Source of the DNA: DATMXS01 sp035561355
Lineage (GTDB): Bacteria > Acidobacteriota > Terriglobia > Bryobacterales > Bryobacteraceae
DNA: 16,294 nt
Reading direction: 5' to 3'
Assembly: GCA_035561355.1 (NCBI GenBank)
Contig: DATMXS010000175.1
Coordinates: 1-16,294 of the forward strand
Below the pieces are notes generated by a model, which worked only from the letters and a program-made list of their open reading frames with translations, did not search any database and was not told the origin of the DNA. Below are positions 1 to 7,297 of the stretch, one piece after another (within the stretch, counting starts at the first letter, position 1; the number at the start of each line of letters is the position of its first letter). A program made the translations under genes and the position numbers.

Positions 1-591
1 GGCAAGAACACATGCCTGATTCATGAAGGGGCGGGTTCCTGGTTCTTCCTGGGAGAACTGCTGACTTCTCTGGCGTTTGTTCCGGACGCGGCTCCGCCGG
101 ACCGTTGCGGCTCATGCACGCGGTGCATCGACGCGTGTCCGACGGCTGCGATCGTCCCCACAGGGCGGGAGCAACCGGCGTGGGCGGTGGACGCGCGGCT
201 TTGCATTTCCTACTTCACGATCGAATCGCGCGAGGCGACGCCTGAGGCAGAGCGCGCAGGGGTGGGGCGAAACATATTCGGCTGCGACATCTGTCAGGAC
301 GTCTGTCCCTGGAACCGAAGGACGCCGGTAACGGCGGACCCGGCATTCGCGCCGCGCGAGGTTGCGCCTCCGCTCGAACGTTTAGCCGGGCTGAGTGAGC
401 AGGAGTTCCGGCAGATGTACCGGGATACCCCCGTGAGCCGGGCACGTTATACAGGCTTCCTGCGCAATGTGGCGACGGCGATGGGTAACGCTGGGCTGGC
501 CGAGTTCCGCGCCCCGCTCGAACGGCTTGCGCATTTCGACGATATGACGGTGCGTGAGCACGCCATCTGGGCACTGACGCGCATACAATAG
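1..591 (+). CDS. queG: Epoxyqueuosine reductase QueG, C-terminal part (5' end outside window)
   Basis: QueG reduces epoxyqueuosine to queuosine in tRNA, the last step of queuosine synthesis, using cobalamin and two [4Fe-4S] clusters in the cytoplasm. The frame is open from base 1 to the TAG at 589-591, giving about 196 residues of a protein usually near 350-380, so roughly the first half is missing. Visible family marks are the GSWFFLGE segment near the start, the ferredoxin-like motif CGSCTRCIDACP, the stretch CISYFTIE, the second cluster motif CDICQDVCPWN, and a C-terminal HEAT-like part (GFLRNVATAMGNAG to VREHAIWALTRI). The cysteines for both clusters are intact. The TPR gene begins 6 nt after the stop. 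I am confident of the family; only the upstream start cannot be seen. Confidence 0.95.
   Translation, partial: GKNTCLIHEGAGSWFFLGELLTSLAFVPDAAPPDRCGSCTRCIDACPTAAIVPTGREQPAWAVDARLCISYFTIESREATPEAERAGVGRNIFGCDICQDVCPWNRRTPVTADPAFAPREVAPPLERLAGLSEQEFRQMYRDTPVSRARYTGFLRNVATAMGNAGLAEFRAPLERLAHFDDMTVREHAIWALTRIQ
584..589 (+). promoter_or_regulatory. -10-like hexamer TACAAT directly before the TPR gene
   Basis: TACAAT lies 8 nt before the ATG at 598 and partly forms the queG stop codon. No convincing -35 is visible. If used, the transcript would begin at or next to the start codon, and the TPR gene could be expressed independently of queG. The same spacing is seen before truB. This is inference from sequence only. 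Confidence 0.35.
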
Positions 592-597
592 TCCTCG

Positions 598-1782
598 ATG
601 CGCGGTTTGCTGTGCCTGCTCGCGTGCGTTGCACTCGCCGCGGCGGCGCCACCACGAAGCCCGGTCGTGAACGGGCCTGGTTTCGACCACTTCTATAACC
701 TGGAGTATGACGCGGCCATTGCGGAGTTCGCGCGTGATGCGGCACTGAACCCGCAATCACCCGACGCCCGCAATCACCTCGCGATGGCGGTTCTCTACCG
801 GGCGATGCTGCGCTCCGGCGCGCTCGAGAGTGAACTCGTAACCGGCAATAATCCATTTGTGCGGCGGCAAAAAGTCGAGGCTTCGCTCGAGGACCGACAG
901 GAGTTTGAAACCTCCGTTGAGTCAGCGATCTCATTGGCGGAAGCCCGGTTGAAGGCCGATCCAAAGGACGTGAACGCAACGTACGCGCTTGGTGTAGCGT
1001 ACGGCCTGCGGGCGAACTACAAGTTTCTGGTGAGGAAGGCGTGGCGCGATGCGCTCAAGGACGCGACGACGGCGCGGAAGCATCACAACCGCGTTACGGA
1101 GCTGAATCCGTCGTTCATCGACGCGAAGCTCATTCAGGGCCTGCACGATTTCGTGGTGGGGAGCTTGCCGTGGGGATGGAAAATGCTGGGATTCCTCATC
1201 GGTTTTCGGGGAGACAAGGAAAAAGGGATCCAGACATTGGAACTGGTGGCCTCGCAGGGCGGGCTGAACCGGGTGGACGCGGAAATCCTGCTCTGCGCGG
1301 TGTACCGCCGTGAGCGGCAGACGCAGCGGGCGATTCCCCTGCTGGAGGACCTGATCCGCCGGTTTCCCCGCAATTACCTTCTGCCAATGGAACTGGCGCA
1401 GATGTTCAGCGATCTCGGGGACAAGGATAAGGCCCTGGCGGCCCTTGATCACCTCGAGCGGCAGATCCGGCTGGGCAGGATCCCGCGTGACAGGGTGAGG
1501 CCGGAGCGAATCAGCTTCGCACGGGGGAACATACAGTTTTGGTATGGGGACCTGGATGATGCCCTGGTCAACCTGCGCCGGGCGGCCGCCGCGGCGGAGG
1601 ATTTGGATCTTCACACGGGCGTGCTGGCCTGGATGCGGCTCGGCCAGGTCTATGACCTGAGGCGCGAGCGAGCCGCGGCGAGGAAAGCCTACGAGCGCGC
1701 GATCGTATTTGCGCCGGATTCGGACGCGGCGCGCGAATCAAGGGGATATCTAGCGAAGGCCTATGAGAGGGATGAGGGCTAG
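598..1782 (+). CDS. Secreted tetratricopeptide-repeat protein
   Basis: This is a 394-residue protein. It begins with a signal peptide: hydrophobic residues 3-17, ending in a run of Ala before PPRSP. The rest is mostly paired helices of TPR type. Clear examples are near residues 30-62 (YDAAIAEFARDAALNPQSPDA), 225-265 (AIPLLEDLIRRFP), 270-290 (DKALAALDHLE) and the C-terminal unit near 350-380 (AARKAYERAIVFAPDS). A non-TPR middle section with GWKMLGFLIGFRGDKEKG lies near 190-210. TPR proteins bind other proteins; no catalytic motif is visible and the partner is unknown. It starts 6 nt after queG without a clear Shine-Dalgarno sequence. The linkage to queG looks positional, since nothing in the protein suggests a role in tRNA modification. 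Export, probably to the periplasm, is inferred from the signal peptide. Confidence 0.85.
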   Translation: MRGLLCLLACVALAAAAPPRSPVVNGPGFDHFYNLEYDAAIAEFARDAALNPQSPDARNHLAMAVLYRAMLRSGALESELVTGNNPFVRRQKVEASLEDRQEFETSVESAISLAEARLKADPKDVNATYALGVAYGLRANYKFLVRKAWRDALKDATTARKHHNRVTELNPSFIDAKLIQGLHDFVVGSLPWGWKMLGFLIGFRGDKEKGIQTLELVASQGGLNRVDAEILLCAVYRRERQTQRAIPLLEDLIRRFPRNYLLPMELAQMFSDLGDKDKALAALDHLERQIRLGRIPRDRVRPERISFARGNIQFWYGDLDDALVNLRRAAAAAEDLDLHTGVLAWMRLGQVYDLRRERAAARKAYERAIVFAPDSDAARESRGYLAKAYERDEG

Positions 1783-1790
1783 CTTGGGGC

Positions 1791-1846
1791 GGCCTGCCGG
1801 ACAACAATGAGGGTGCAGGCCCGCGTACTCGGCGGCAAGCGGGCCT
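1791..1846. terminator. Hairpin region between convergent genes (possible bidirectional terminator)
   Basis: AGGCCCGC at 1817-1824 and GCGGGCCT at 1839-1846 form a perfect 8-bp stem with a 14-nt loop, between the ends of the TPR gene and the TIG gene. A competing 7-bp stem pairs GGCCTGC (1791-1797) with GCAGGCC (1815-1821). Neither side is followed by a strong T tract: the + strand tail is TCTAAAACC and the minus-strand tail is not T-rich. Intrinsic termination is therefore plausible but not canonical. Confidence 0.45.
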
Positions 1847-1869
1847 TCTAAAACCTGCTTCAGGAGAGG

Positions 1870-2217
1870 CTACTCGATAGTCAGCTTCACCGGTTGCTCG
1901 ATCAGCTTGGGCTCCTTGCCCCGCGTGAGGATCATCAGCGCCAGCCGGCCGGCCTTCACCTTTCCGGGCACCTTGATCTTGACCGCGGTCGCGGCCTGAT
2001 CCTGGATTTCGACGACGAAGTCGTCCGTACCGTCGGTCAGGTACACTTTATCGACATTCGCCTTATCGAGGTTTTCACCTGTGACGGTCACAACGTCGCC
2101 GATTTTGGCGGTGAGGGGTTCGCAGTTCTTCATCTGCGGCATCACGCTCTGACCGAGCAGAGCGGCGGGCAGCAGAATCGAAACCGCGACGACGAGGAGC
2201 AAATAAGAGACTTTCAT
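1870..2217 (-). CDS. Small secreted IPT/TIG-domain protein
   Basis: This 115-residue protein has a typical signal peptide (MKVSYLL, hydrophobic to about residue 21, probable cleavage after ALLGQ). One immunoglobulin-like IPT/TIG fold follows, with the pattern IGDVVTVTGENLDKANVDKVYL near 39-60 and VKIKVPGKVKAGRLALMI near 79-97. Such domains are structural and often bind other surface proteins or carbohydrate; no enzyme motif is present. There is no lipobox, so it is likely periplasmic or secreted. The frame stays open 36 codons further upstream, but I chose ATG 2217: it starts the signal peptide and has the strong Shine-Dalgarno AGGGAGG at fitting distance. The gene follows iscX by 89 bp on the same strand and has its own predicted promoter. 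Function is unknown. Confidence 0.8.
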   Translation of the reverse strand: MKVSYLLLVVAVSILLPAALLGQSVMPQMKNCEPLTAKIGDVVTVTGENLDKANVDKVYLTDGTDDFVVEIQDQAATAVKIKVPGKVKAGRLALMILTRGKEPKLIEQPVKLTIE

Positions 2218-2223
2218 CTGAAA

Positions 2224-2265
2224 CGGCCTCCCTAAGAAACACAATGCTAGACCCGCGGGAGGCCG
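2224..2265 (-). promoter_or_regulatory. 9-bp inverted repeat able to sequester the TIG gene's Shine-Dalgarno
   Basis: Read on the minus strand, CGGCCTCCC (2265-2257) and GGGAGGCCG (2232-2224) are perfect complements 24 nt apart. The right arm contains the GGGAGG of the ribosome binding site of the TIG gene, 6 nt before its ATG. The left arm lies inside the spacer of the predicted promoter, so only transcripts from upstream (isc read-through) would carry both arms. It could alternatively act as a weak terminator for isc, but only TTT follows the stem. Confidence 0.55.
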
Positions 2266-2272
2266 ATTGCAA
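2244..2272 (-). promoter_or_regulatory. Predicted promoter of the TIG gene
   Basis: On the minus strand TTGCAA (2272-2267), a 17-nt spacer and TAGCAT (2249-2244) form a fair sigma-70-like promoter. The expected transcription start is near 2237, about 20 nt before the ATG and just upstream of the Shine-Dalgarno. This would let the gene be expressed separately from the isc operon. Confidence 0.5.
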
Positions 2273-2306
2273 GCGAACGTTTCGGCAAGGCCCACGTCTT
2301 GCGGTC

Positions 2307-2516
2307 TTACTGTGCGTCCTGCCACTCCTCATACCAAGCCATCTGGATCGCTTCCAGCTTGCCCTCTGTGGAACGTGCCGGGTCGTCGTCAAAGCCTTCC
2401 AACTCAGTGACGCGGCGGTGCAAGTCCGTAAAGCGGACCGAGAGCGGATTTTCGCCGGGAAAAGTCTGGTGCAGCGCGATGCCGATCTCCTCGGCGTTAT
2501 CCCACGTCAGCGCCAT
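2307..2516 (-). CDS. iscX: IscX, Fe-S assembly regulator
   Basis: IscX is a small acidic cytoplasmic protein that binds IscS and iron and tunes the rate of cluster assembly. The 69 residues match the family along their length (about 66 in E. coli). Family marks are EIGIALHQTFP, VRFTDLHRRVTELEGFDDDP and the tail LEAIQMAWYEEWQ. The start ATG lies inside the 3' end of hscA, a 20-bp overlap, with GAAGGGG about 10 nt upstream, so translation is probably coupled to hscA. It is the last isc gene here. In many proteobacteria fdx sits between hscA and iscX; the overlap leaves no room for it. Confidence 0.93.
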   Translation of the reverse strand: MALTWDNAEEIGIALHQTFPGENPLSVRFTDLHRRVTELEGFDDDPARSTEGKLEAIQMAWYEEWQDAQ

Positions 2517-4362
2517 CGATCTTCGTCCCCTTCAACGCGCTTCGCACCGCCGAGTTCATCATGCTCTCGGCCAGATGCGTCGTCGCCGCGTTCAGCTTCT
2601 CAATGTGCGCGCGAATTGCCAGGTAATCGTCCGAGTGATACACGACCAACAGTTCGTTCTGCGCGGCGTCGATCGCCGCCTCCTCGTCTTCGGACAACTC
2701 CAGCCACGTGTCGCTCGCCTTGGCTTTCTCCAGGGCAGCCAGGATCGTGTCGGCTTCGATCCGCGCTTCACGCACCTGACGCTCGGCGAAGTCCTCCTCC
2801 GCGCGCTCGAAGCTCTCGCGAATCATCGCTTCCACCTGCTCGTCACTCAGCCCGTATGACGGCTTCACTTCAACCGACTGTTCCCTGCCCGTCCGCTGAT
2901 CGCGCGCCGTGACGTTCAGAATCCCATTCGCGTCGATCAAAAACCGCACTTCAATTCGCGCCATTCCCGCCGGTAGCGGGTCGATGTCCTTCAGATCGAA
3001 TCGCGCCAGGCTGCGGCAGTCCTTCACCATTTCCCGCTCGCCCTGGAGCACGTGGATCAGCACGTTCCGCTGCCCGTCCACCGCCGTAGTGAAAGTCTCC
3101 GTCGCGCTCGCCGGGATTGTCGAATTGCGGTGGATCAGCTTTGAAACCATGCCGCCCATCGTCTCGATGCCGAGCGAAAGCGGCGTGACGTCGAGCAGCA
3201 ATTTGTCCTGCACCTGCCCCGTCAGGATCCCCGCCTGTACCGCCGCGCCGAGCGCCACTACCTCGTCCGGATTCAGCTCCGTGTGTGGCCGCGCCCGAAA
3301 CAGGTTCTCCACCGCCTGACGCACCAGCGGGATGCGCGTCGATCCGCCCACCAGCACGACTTCGTCGATCTGCTGCACTGTGAGCCGCGCATCGCGCAAG
3401 CACTCGCGGCAAGGGCCGAGCGTGCGGTCCACGATGTCCTTAATCAAGCCCTCGAACTGCTCCCGCGTGATTGCGCGCCGATACGTGCGGCCGTTCCACT
3501 CCACATCGATCGTCGTGTCCGGCACGAACGACAGCCGCTCCTTCGCGTCGATGACCGCGCGGCGCAGCGTCTGAACGAAACCCCCGTGATGCGAAAGGTC
3601 CTCGCGCCATTCCGAAGCCGTATCCTCCAGCGCGATCCGCAGCAGCCGGTTGTCGATGTCGTCTCCTCCGAGGTGCGTATCGCCGTTTGTCGAGAGCACC
3701 TCGAAGATGCCCTCGTGCAGCCGCAGAATCGAGATGTCGAACGTGCCGCCGCCCAGATCATAGACGGCTACGACGCCGTCCTTGCGCTTGTCCAGTCCGT
3801 AAGCGAGCGACGCCGCGGTCGGCTCGTTCACCAGCCTCAGCACCTCGAGACCGGCGATGCGCCCGGCGTCCTTCGTCGCCTGCCGCTGCGCGTCATTGAA
3901 GTACGCGGGGACGGTGATCACGGCCTGCGTGACTTCCTGCCCCAGGTACGCCTCTGCGTTGCGCTTCAACTCCTGGAGGATCAGCGCAGAAATCTCAGGC
4001 GGCGTGAAGCTGCGCTCGCCGAGTTGCAACCGGATGACGGACTCGCTCCCCGCGGCGATGCGGAAGGGAAAAAGCGCTGCCTCGCCGGCGACGTCCTCCA
4101 CTCCGCGCCCCATCATGCGCTTTACGGAGTACACCGTCCGCGCAGGATCGTCGATGAGCATTCGGCGCCCGGCCTCGCCCACGAGCACCGCATCACCCGC
4201 GTGCACCACGCTCGGCACCAGCTTGCCGCCGTCCGCGCCGGCGATGATGCGGGGACCCGTTAGGTCCATGAATGCGACGAGACTGTTCGTCGTCCCGAGA
4301 TCGATGCCGACCACGGGTGCGGCGCTCGCGGCGCCGAAATCGATTTGGAAAACGTCAGACAT
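2497..4362 (-). CDS. hscA: HscA, Hsp70-type chaperone for Fe-S cluster transfer
   Basis: HscA is a specialised Hsp70 that binds the LPPVK-type segment of IscU and uses ATP hydrolysis, stimulated by HscB, to help move the cluster to target proteins. The 621 residues are close to the family's 610-620. ATPase-domain motifs are DLGTTNS at 21-27, TVPAYFNDAQRQATKDAG near 150-167, YDLGGGTFD at 201-209 and VLVGGSTRIP near 340. A Hsp70 linker (LLLDVTPLSLG) follows near 385, then the beta substrate-binding domain and helical lid. The segment LGIETMGGMVSKLI is characteristic of the HscA/DnaK group. Placement after hscB and the extra residues before the first ATPase motif favour HscA over DnaK. It overlaps hscB by 8 bp and iscX by 20 bp. 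Confidence 0.95.
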   Translation of the reverse strand: MSDVFQIDFGAASAAPVVGIDLGTTNSLVAFMDLTGPRIIAGADGGKLVPSVVHAGDAVLVGEAGRRMLIDDPARTVYSVKRMMGRGVEDVAGEAALFPFRIAAGSESVIRLQLGERSFTPPEISALILQELKRNAEAYLGQEVTQAVITVPAYFNDAQRQATKDAGRIAGLEVLRLVNEPTAASLAYGLDKRKDGVVAVYDLGGGTFDISILRLHEGIFEVLSTNGDTHLGGDDIDNRLLRIALEDTASEWREDLSHHGGFVQTLRRAVIDAKERLSFVPDTTIDVEWNGRTYRRAITREQFEGLIKDIVDRTLGPCRECLRDARLTVQQIDEVVLVGGSTRIPLVRQAVENLFRARPHTELNPDEVVALGAAVQAGILTGQVQDKLLLDVTPLSLGIETMGGMVSKLIHRNSTIPASATETFTTAVDGQRNVLIHVLQGEREMVKDCRSLARFDLKDIDPLPAGMARIEVRFLIDANGILNVTARDQRTGREQSVEVKPSYGLSDEQVEAMIRESFERAEEDFAERQVREARIEADTILAALEKAKASDTWLELSEDEEAAIDAAQNELLVVYHSDDYLAIRAHIEKLNAATTHLAESMMNSAVRSALKGTKIDGADVG

Positions 4363-4870
4363 GGGCGAGTGCGCCTTCCACCTGGCGGATGAGTTTATCG
4401 ATATACCGGCGCCGGTTCAGCACCGATCTCAGTTCCGGAAGCGCGCTTTCATCTCCCGCATCGTGGCGTGCGAACAGCCGTTCCATATCCGCCCGCGAAC
4501 GATCGCGCGCATCGATCAGGTGATCTCGCGCGGACTCGATGCTGGCGCGGTCCCCGCTCTCCAGCACTTCGTTTACCTCGAATACCTTTTCCAGCAGCTC
4601 GGAGGGAACGCGCTTCTCATCCCCGGTCTCCAGGCCAGCGCCGCTGACCACGTACTCGGCCCGCAGCAGCGGATCGCGCAGTACGCGATACGCGTCGTTC
4701 AGAATCGCGCTCTTCTCGAGCGCCTGCTCGCGTTCGGCGGCCGTGCCGCGCATGAACCGGTCCGGGTGCAGTTCGCGGCTCAATCGATAAAAGCGTTGCT
4801 GAAGGTCGGCCTGGTCAAGGTTCAACCTGCGTTCGACGCCGAAGAAAGCGAAGTATTCGGGCGCGGACAT
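4355..4870 (-). CDS. hscB: HscB, J-domain co-chaperone for IscU
   Basis: HscB brings IscU to HscA and stimulates HscA's ATPase. The protein has 171 residues, the same length as E. coli HscB. It opens with a J domain (YFAFFGVERRLNLD near 6-19, then RLSRELHPDRF with the essential H35-P36-D37). It continues with the HscB-type C-terminal three-helix domain that contacts IscU (AILNDAYRVLRDPLLRAEY near 55-75, then PSELLEKVFEVNEVLE). The ATG overlaps the iscA stop by one base (TGATG) and the 3' end overlaps hscA by 8 bp, so the three genes are likely translationally coupled. Confidence 0.95.
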   Translation of the reverse strand: MSAPEYFAFFGVERRLNLDQADLQQRFYRLSRELHPDRFMRGTAAEREQALEKSAILNDAYRVLRDPLLRAEYVVSGAGLETGDEKRVPSELLEKVFEVNEVLESGDRASIESARDHLIDARDRSRADMERLFARHDAGDESALPELRSVLNRRRYIDKLIRQVEGALAHV

Positions 4871-5208
4871 CAGGCCGTGAAGGAGGTTCCGCAGCCGCAG
4901 CTCTTCTTCGCGTTCGGGTTCTCGAAAACGAACCCGGAATGGATCAGCGACTCGCGATAGTCGAGCGTCATGCCCTTCAGATAAACGAGGCTCTTGGGAT
5001 CGATGAAAATCTGAACTCCGTCGAACTGCAGCACGTTGTCGCTGGCGCGCGGCTTCGGCTCGAGCTTGAAAAGGTAGCTCAATCCGGAACAGCCGCCGCC
5101 CTGCACACCCAGCCGCAGGCCACCCTCCGCGACATTGTGCTTCGCGAACTGCTCCTTGATCTTCTGAACCGCTTTGGGAGTTACCTGAATCATGGTTTCT
5201 ACTTCCAT
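4870..5208 (-). CDS. iscA: IscA, A-type Fe-S carrier
   Basis: IscA receives iron or clusters and passes [4Fe-4S] clusters to apo-proteins. The 112 residues carry the HesB/IscA fold with the three conserved cysteines: C40 in GGGCSG, and C104 and C106 in CGCG near the end. I kept the first ATG because a G-rich stretch sits a few nt upstream. The Met at residue 6 (ATG at 5193, beginning MIQVTPKAV) matches the usual family N-terminus and is a real alternative. The gene sits 15 bp after iscU and overlaps hscB by one base. ErpA-like naming is possible, but the place in an isc operon supports IscA. Confidence 0.93.
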   Translation of the reverse strand: MEVETMIQVTPKAVQKIKEQFAKHNVAEGGLRLGVQGGGCSGLSYLFKLEPKPRASDNVLQFDGVQIFIDPKSLVYLKGMTLDYRESLIHSGFVFENPNAKKSCGCGTSFTA

Positions 5209-5223
5209 TGTCCCCCCGTCCCT

Positions 5224-5613
5224 CTATCTGCCGTTCCGCTTCTTGCGGTAATCGTCAATCGCAGCCTTGATGGCATCTTCCGCCAACACCGAGCAGTGAA
5301 TCTTGATCGGCGGTAGGCTGAGCTCGTTGACGATGTCCATATTACGGATTTCGAGCGCCTCGTCAATGGTCTTGCCCTTTACCCACTCCGTCGCGAGCGA
5401 TGATGCCGCAATCGCGCTTCCGCAGCCGAACGTCTTGAACTTCGCGTCCTCGATCACGCCGTTCTCTTCGTTCACGCGGATCTGAAGCTTCATCACGTCG
5501 CCGCACTCGGGCGCGCCCACCATGCCCGTCCCTACGTCCGGCGCTCTCTTATCCAAAGCGCCGACATTGCGCGGATTCGAATAGTGATCGAGAACCTTCT
5601 CGGAGTATGCCAT
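5224..5613 (-). CDS. iscU: IscU, Fe-S cluster scaffold
   Basis: IscU is the scaffold on which IscS-derived sulfur and iron form a [2Fe-2S] cluster. The 129 residues align end to end with the family. Cluster ligands are C37 and D39 in APECGDVMKL, C64 in FGCGSAIAASS, and H106 and C107 in IKIHCS. LPPIK at 100-104 is the HscA recognition segment (LPPVK in E. coli), which fits the presence of hscA and hscB in the same operon. The start lies 2 nt after the iscS stop and iscA follows after 15 bp. Confidence 0.97.
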   Translation of the reverse strand: MAYSEKVLDHYSNPRNVGALDKRAPDVGTGMVGAPECGDVMKLQIRVNEENGVIEDAKFKTFGCGSAIAASSLATEWVKGKTIDEALEIRNMDIVNELSLPPIKIHCSVLAEDAIKAAIDDYRKKRNGR

Positions 5614-5615
5614 TG

Positions 5616-6830
5616 CTAGTCCCTTACCCAGTCCACCTTCTGCAGGTCCACGCCTTCCTTCGCCATTTCGTACAGCGGCGAAAGTTCACGAAGCTTCTTC
5701 ACCGTGGCGATCACCCGCGCGGCCACGTAGTCCACTTCCTCAACCGTATTGAAGCGGCCCAGCCCGAAGCGGATGGAGCTGTGCGCGAGTTCATCGCCCA
5801 CGCCGATCGCCTTCAGCACGTAGCTCGGCTCGAGCGTCGCCGAGGTGCACGCCGAACCGCTCGAAACCGCCACATCCTTGATGCCCATCATGAGCGACTC
5901 GCCTTCGACGTACGCGAAGCTCACGTTCAGGCTGCCGGCCAGGCGGTGCTCCATGCTGCCGTTCACCGCAACCTCGTCGAGTTCCTCAAAGATGCGATCC
6001 TTCAAACGGTCGCGCAGCTCGGTGAGCTTGGCGCTCTCCTGCGGCATTTCCTGGCGGCAGAGTGCGCACGCCTCACCGAAACCAACAATGCCCGGCACGT
6101 TCAGCGTTCCCGAACGCATGCCGCGCTCATGGCCGCCGCCGTCCATCTGCGCCGTGATCTGCACGCGCGGATTCTTGCGCCGCACGTACAGCGCGCCGGC
6201 GCCCTTCGGCCCGTACATCTTATGCGCGCTGATCGACATCAGGTCGATATTGTCGGCGTTTACGTCAATGGGAACCTTGCCAACCGCCTGGGTCGCGTCC
6301 GAGTGGAACAGGATGCCGCGCTCACGCGCGATCCGACCGATCTCGCGAATCGGCTGGATCACGCCGATCTCATTGTTCGCCCACATCACTGAGATCAGAA
6401 TCGTCTTCGGCGTGATGGCCGCGCGAAGCTGGTCCAGATCGATTAAGCCGTCCTTGCCGGCGCCGAGGTACGTCACCTCGCAGCCGCGCTTCTGAAGCTT
6501 CTTGCAGGTATCGAGCACCGCCTTGTGCTCAGTTGCGACCGTGATGATGTGGTTACCGCGCTCGGCGTACATCTCCGCGACGCCCTTGATCGCGAGGTTA
6601 TCCGATTCGGTCGCGCCGCTGGTAAAGACAACCTCTTTCGGGTCCGCCGCAATCAGCTCGGCGATCTGCTTGCGCGCGCGGTCCACCGCCTGCTCCGCCT
6701 CCCAACCAAAAGGGTGGTTGCGGCTGGCCGCGTTGCCGAACTTGCCCGTCAGATAGGGCATCATTGCCTCGAGCACCCGCGGGTCAAGCGGTGTCGTGGC
6801 GTGATTATCCATGTAAATCGGCGTCTTCAT
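5616..6830 (-). CDS. iscS: IscS, cysteine desulfurase
   Basis: IscS is a PLP enzyme that turns cysteine into alanine and a protein-bound persulfide. The persulfide feeds IscU and, in other bacteria, tRNA thiolation. From ATG 6830 the protein has 404 residues, the same as E. coli IscS. Visible marks are YMDNHATTPLDPRV at 6-19, H102 in TEHKAVLD, the PLP lysine K204 in SAHKMYGPKG, the catalytic loop cysteine C328 in SSGSACTSA, and the C-terminal LSPLYEM to GVDL segment used for IscU contact. The frame is open 53 codons upstream, but that part overlaps iscR and is unlike the family. The chosen ATG overlaps the iscR stop as ATGA, pointing to translational coupling. It is a group I enzyme by its long active-site loop. 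Confidence 0.97.
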   Translation of the reverse strand: MKTPIYMDNHATTPLDPRVLEAMMPYLTGKFGNAASRNHPFGWEAEQAVDRARKQIAELIAADPKEVVFTSGATESDNLAIKGVAEMYAERGNHIITVATEHKAVLDTCKKLQKRGCEVTYLGAGKDGLIDLDQLRAAITPKTILISVMWANNEIGVIQPIREIGRIARERGILFHSDATQAVGKVPIDVNADNIDLMSISAHKMYGPKGAGALYVRRKNPRVQITAQMDGGGHERGMRSGTLNVPGIVGFGEACALCRQEMPQESAKLTELRDRLKDRIFEELDEVAVNGSMEHRLAGSLNVSFAYVEGESLMMGIKDVAVSSGSACTSATLEPSYVLKAIGVGDELAHSSIRFGLGRFNTVEEVDYVAARVIATVKKLRELSPLYEMAKEGVDLQKVDWVRD

Positions 6831-7264
6831 CTCAATTCCAAAACTGTGAGCGGGGCGGCGGCATCCTCCGCCAATTCCGAGACGGTAGTGCCTTCGAGGA
6901 CCGCGAGGATTCGCTCGTGCACCTTCCGCAGCGGTTCGCGCACGCTGCAGCGGACCGATTGGTCGCAATGCTCGTGCGAGGTGAAACACGAGGTTAGGAT
7001 GATGGGGCCGTCGATCACGCGGATCGCCTCAAGCGCACTGATCAGCCGTGCATCGCGAGCCAGCTTGTACCCGCCGTTTGTGCCCTGTACGGAGAAGAGC
7101 AGCCCTCCCCGTGCGAGCTTCTGAAGCACTTTGGATAGCAGCGGCAGCGGGATGCCGTACGCTTCGGCGATTTCTTTCGCGCTTGCCGATTGTCCAGTCG
7201 GGCCGACTGCAAGATGCCGGAGGGCGATGAGCCCATAGTCCGCCTTCTTCGTCAGTTTCAGCAC
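6827..7264 (-). CDS. iscR: IscR, Rrf2-family Fe-S sensing regulator
   Basis: IscR senses cluster supply and, with a [2Fe-2S] cluster bound, represses its own operon in well-studied bacteria. I start it at GTG 7264, giving 145 residues beginning LKLTKKADYGLIALRHLA, which matches the Rrf2 N-terminus. GGGAAGG lies 11 nt upstream. An upstream ATG at 7357 is in frame, but the added 31 residues are unlike the family and would be encoded by the repeats described separately. The winged helix covers about 1-75 (wing GTNGGYKLARD). Cluster cysteines are C93, C100 and C106, spaced C-x6-C-x5-C against C-x5-C-x5-C in E. coli. The residue aligning with E. coli Glu43 appears to be Ser. The stop overlaps the iscS start by 4 bp. 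Confidence 0.92.
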   Translation of the reverse strand: MLKLTKKADYGLIALRHLAVGPTGQSASAKEIAEAYGIPLPLLSKVLQKLARGGLLFSVQGTNGGYKLARDARLISALEAIRVIDGPIILTSCFTSHEHCDQSVRCSVREPLRKVHERILAVLEGTTVSELAEDAAAPLTVLELR

Positions 7265-7297
7265 GTTTAAGCCGGCCTTCCCGATCAGTGTGGGATC

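Noticed and set aside
2218..2325. Upstream start extending the TIG protein by 36 residues
   Set aside because: It would place non-family residues before a clear signal peptide; the strong AGGGAGG serves ATG 2217.
3283..4263. Long + strand open frame opposite hscA
   Set aside because: It is an antisense shadow of a clear HscA gene; the composition is His/Arg/Leu-rich with no domain.
6831..6989. Upstream start extending IscS by 53 residues
   Set aside because: It would overlap most of the iscR 3' end. ATG 6830 gives exactly 404 residues and the ATGA junction.
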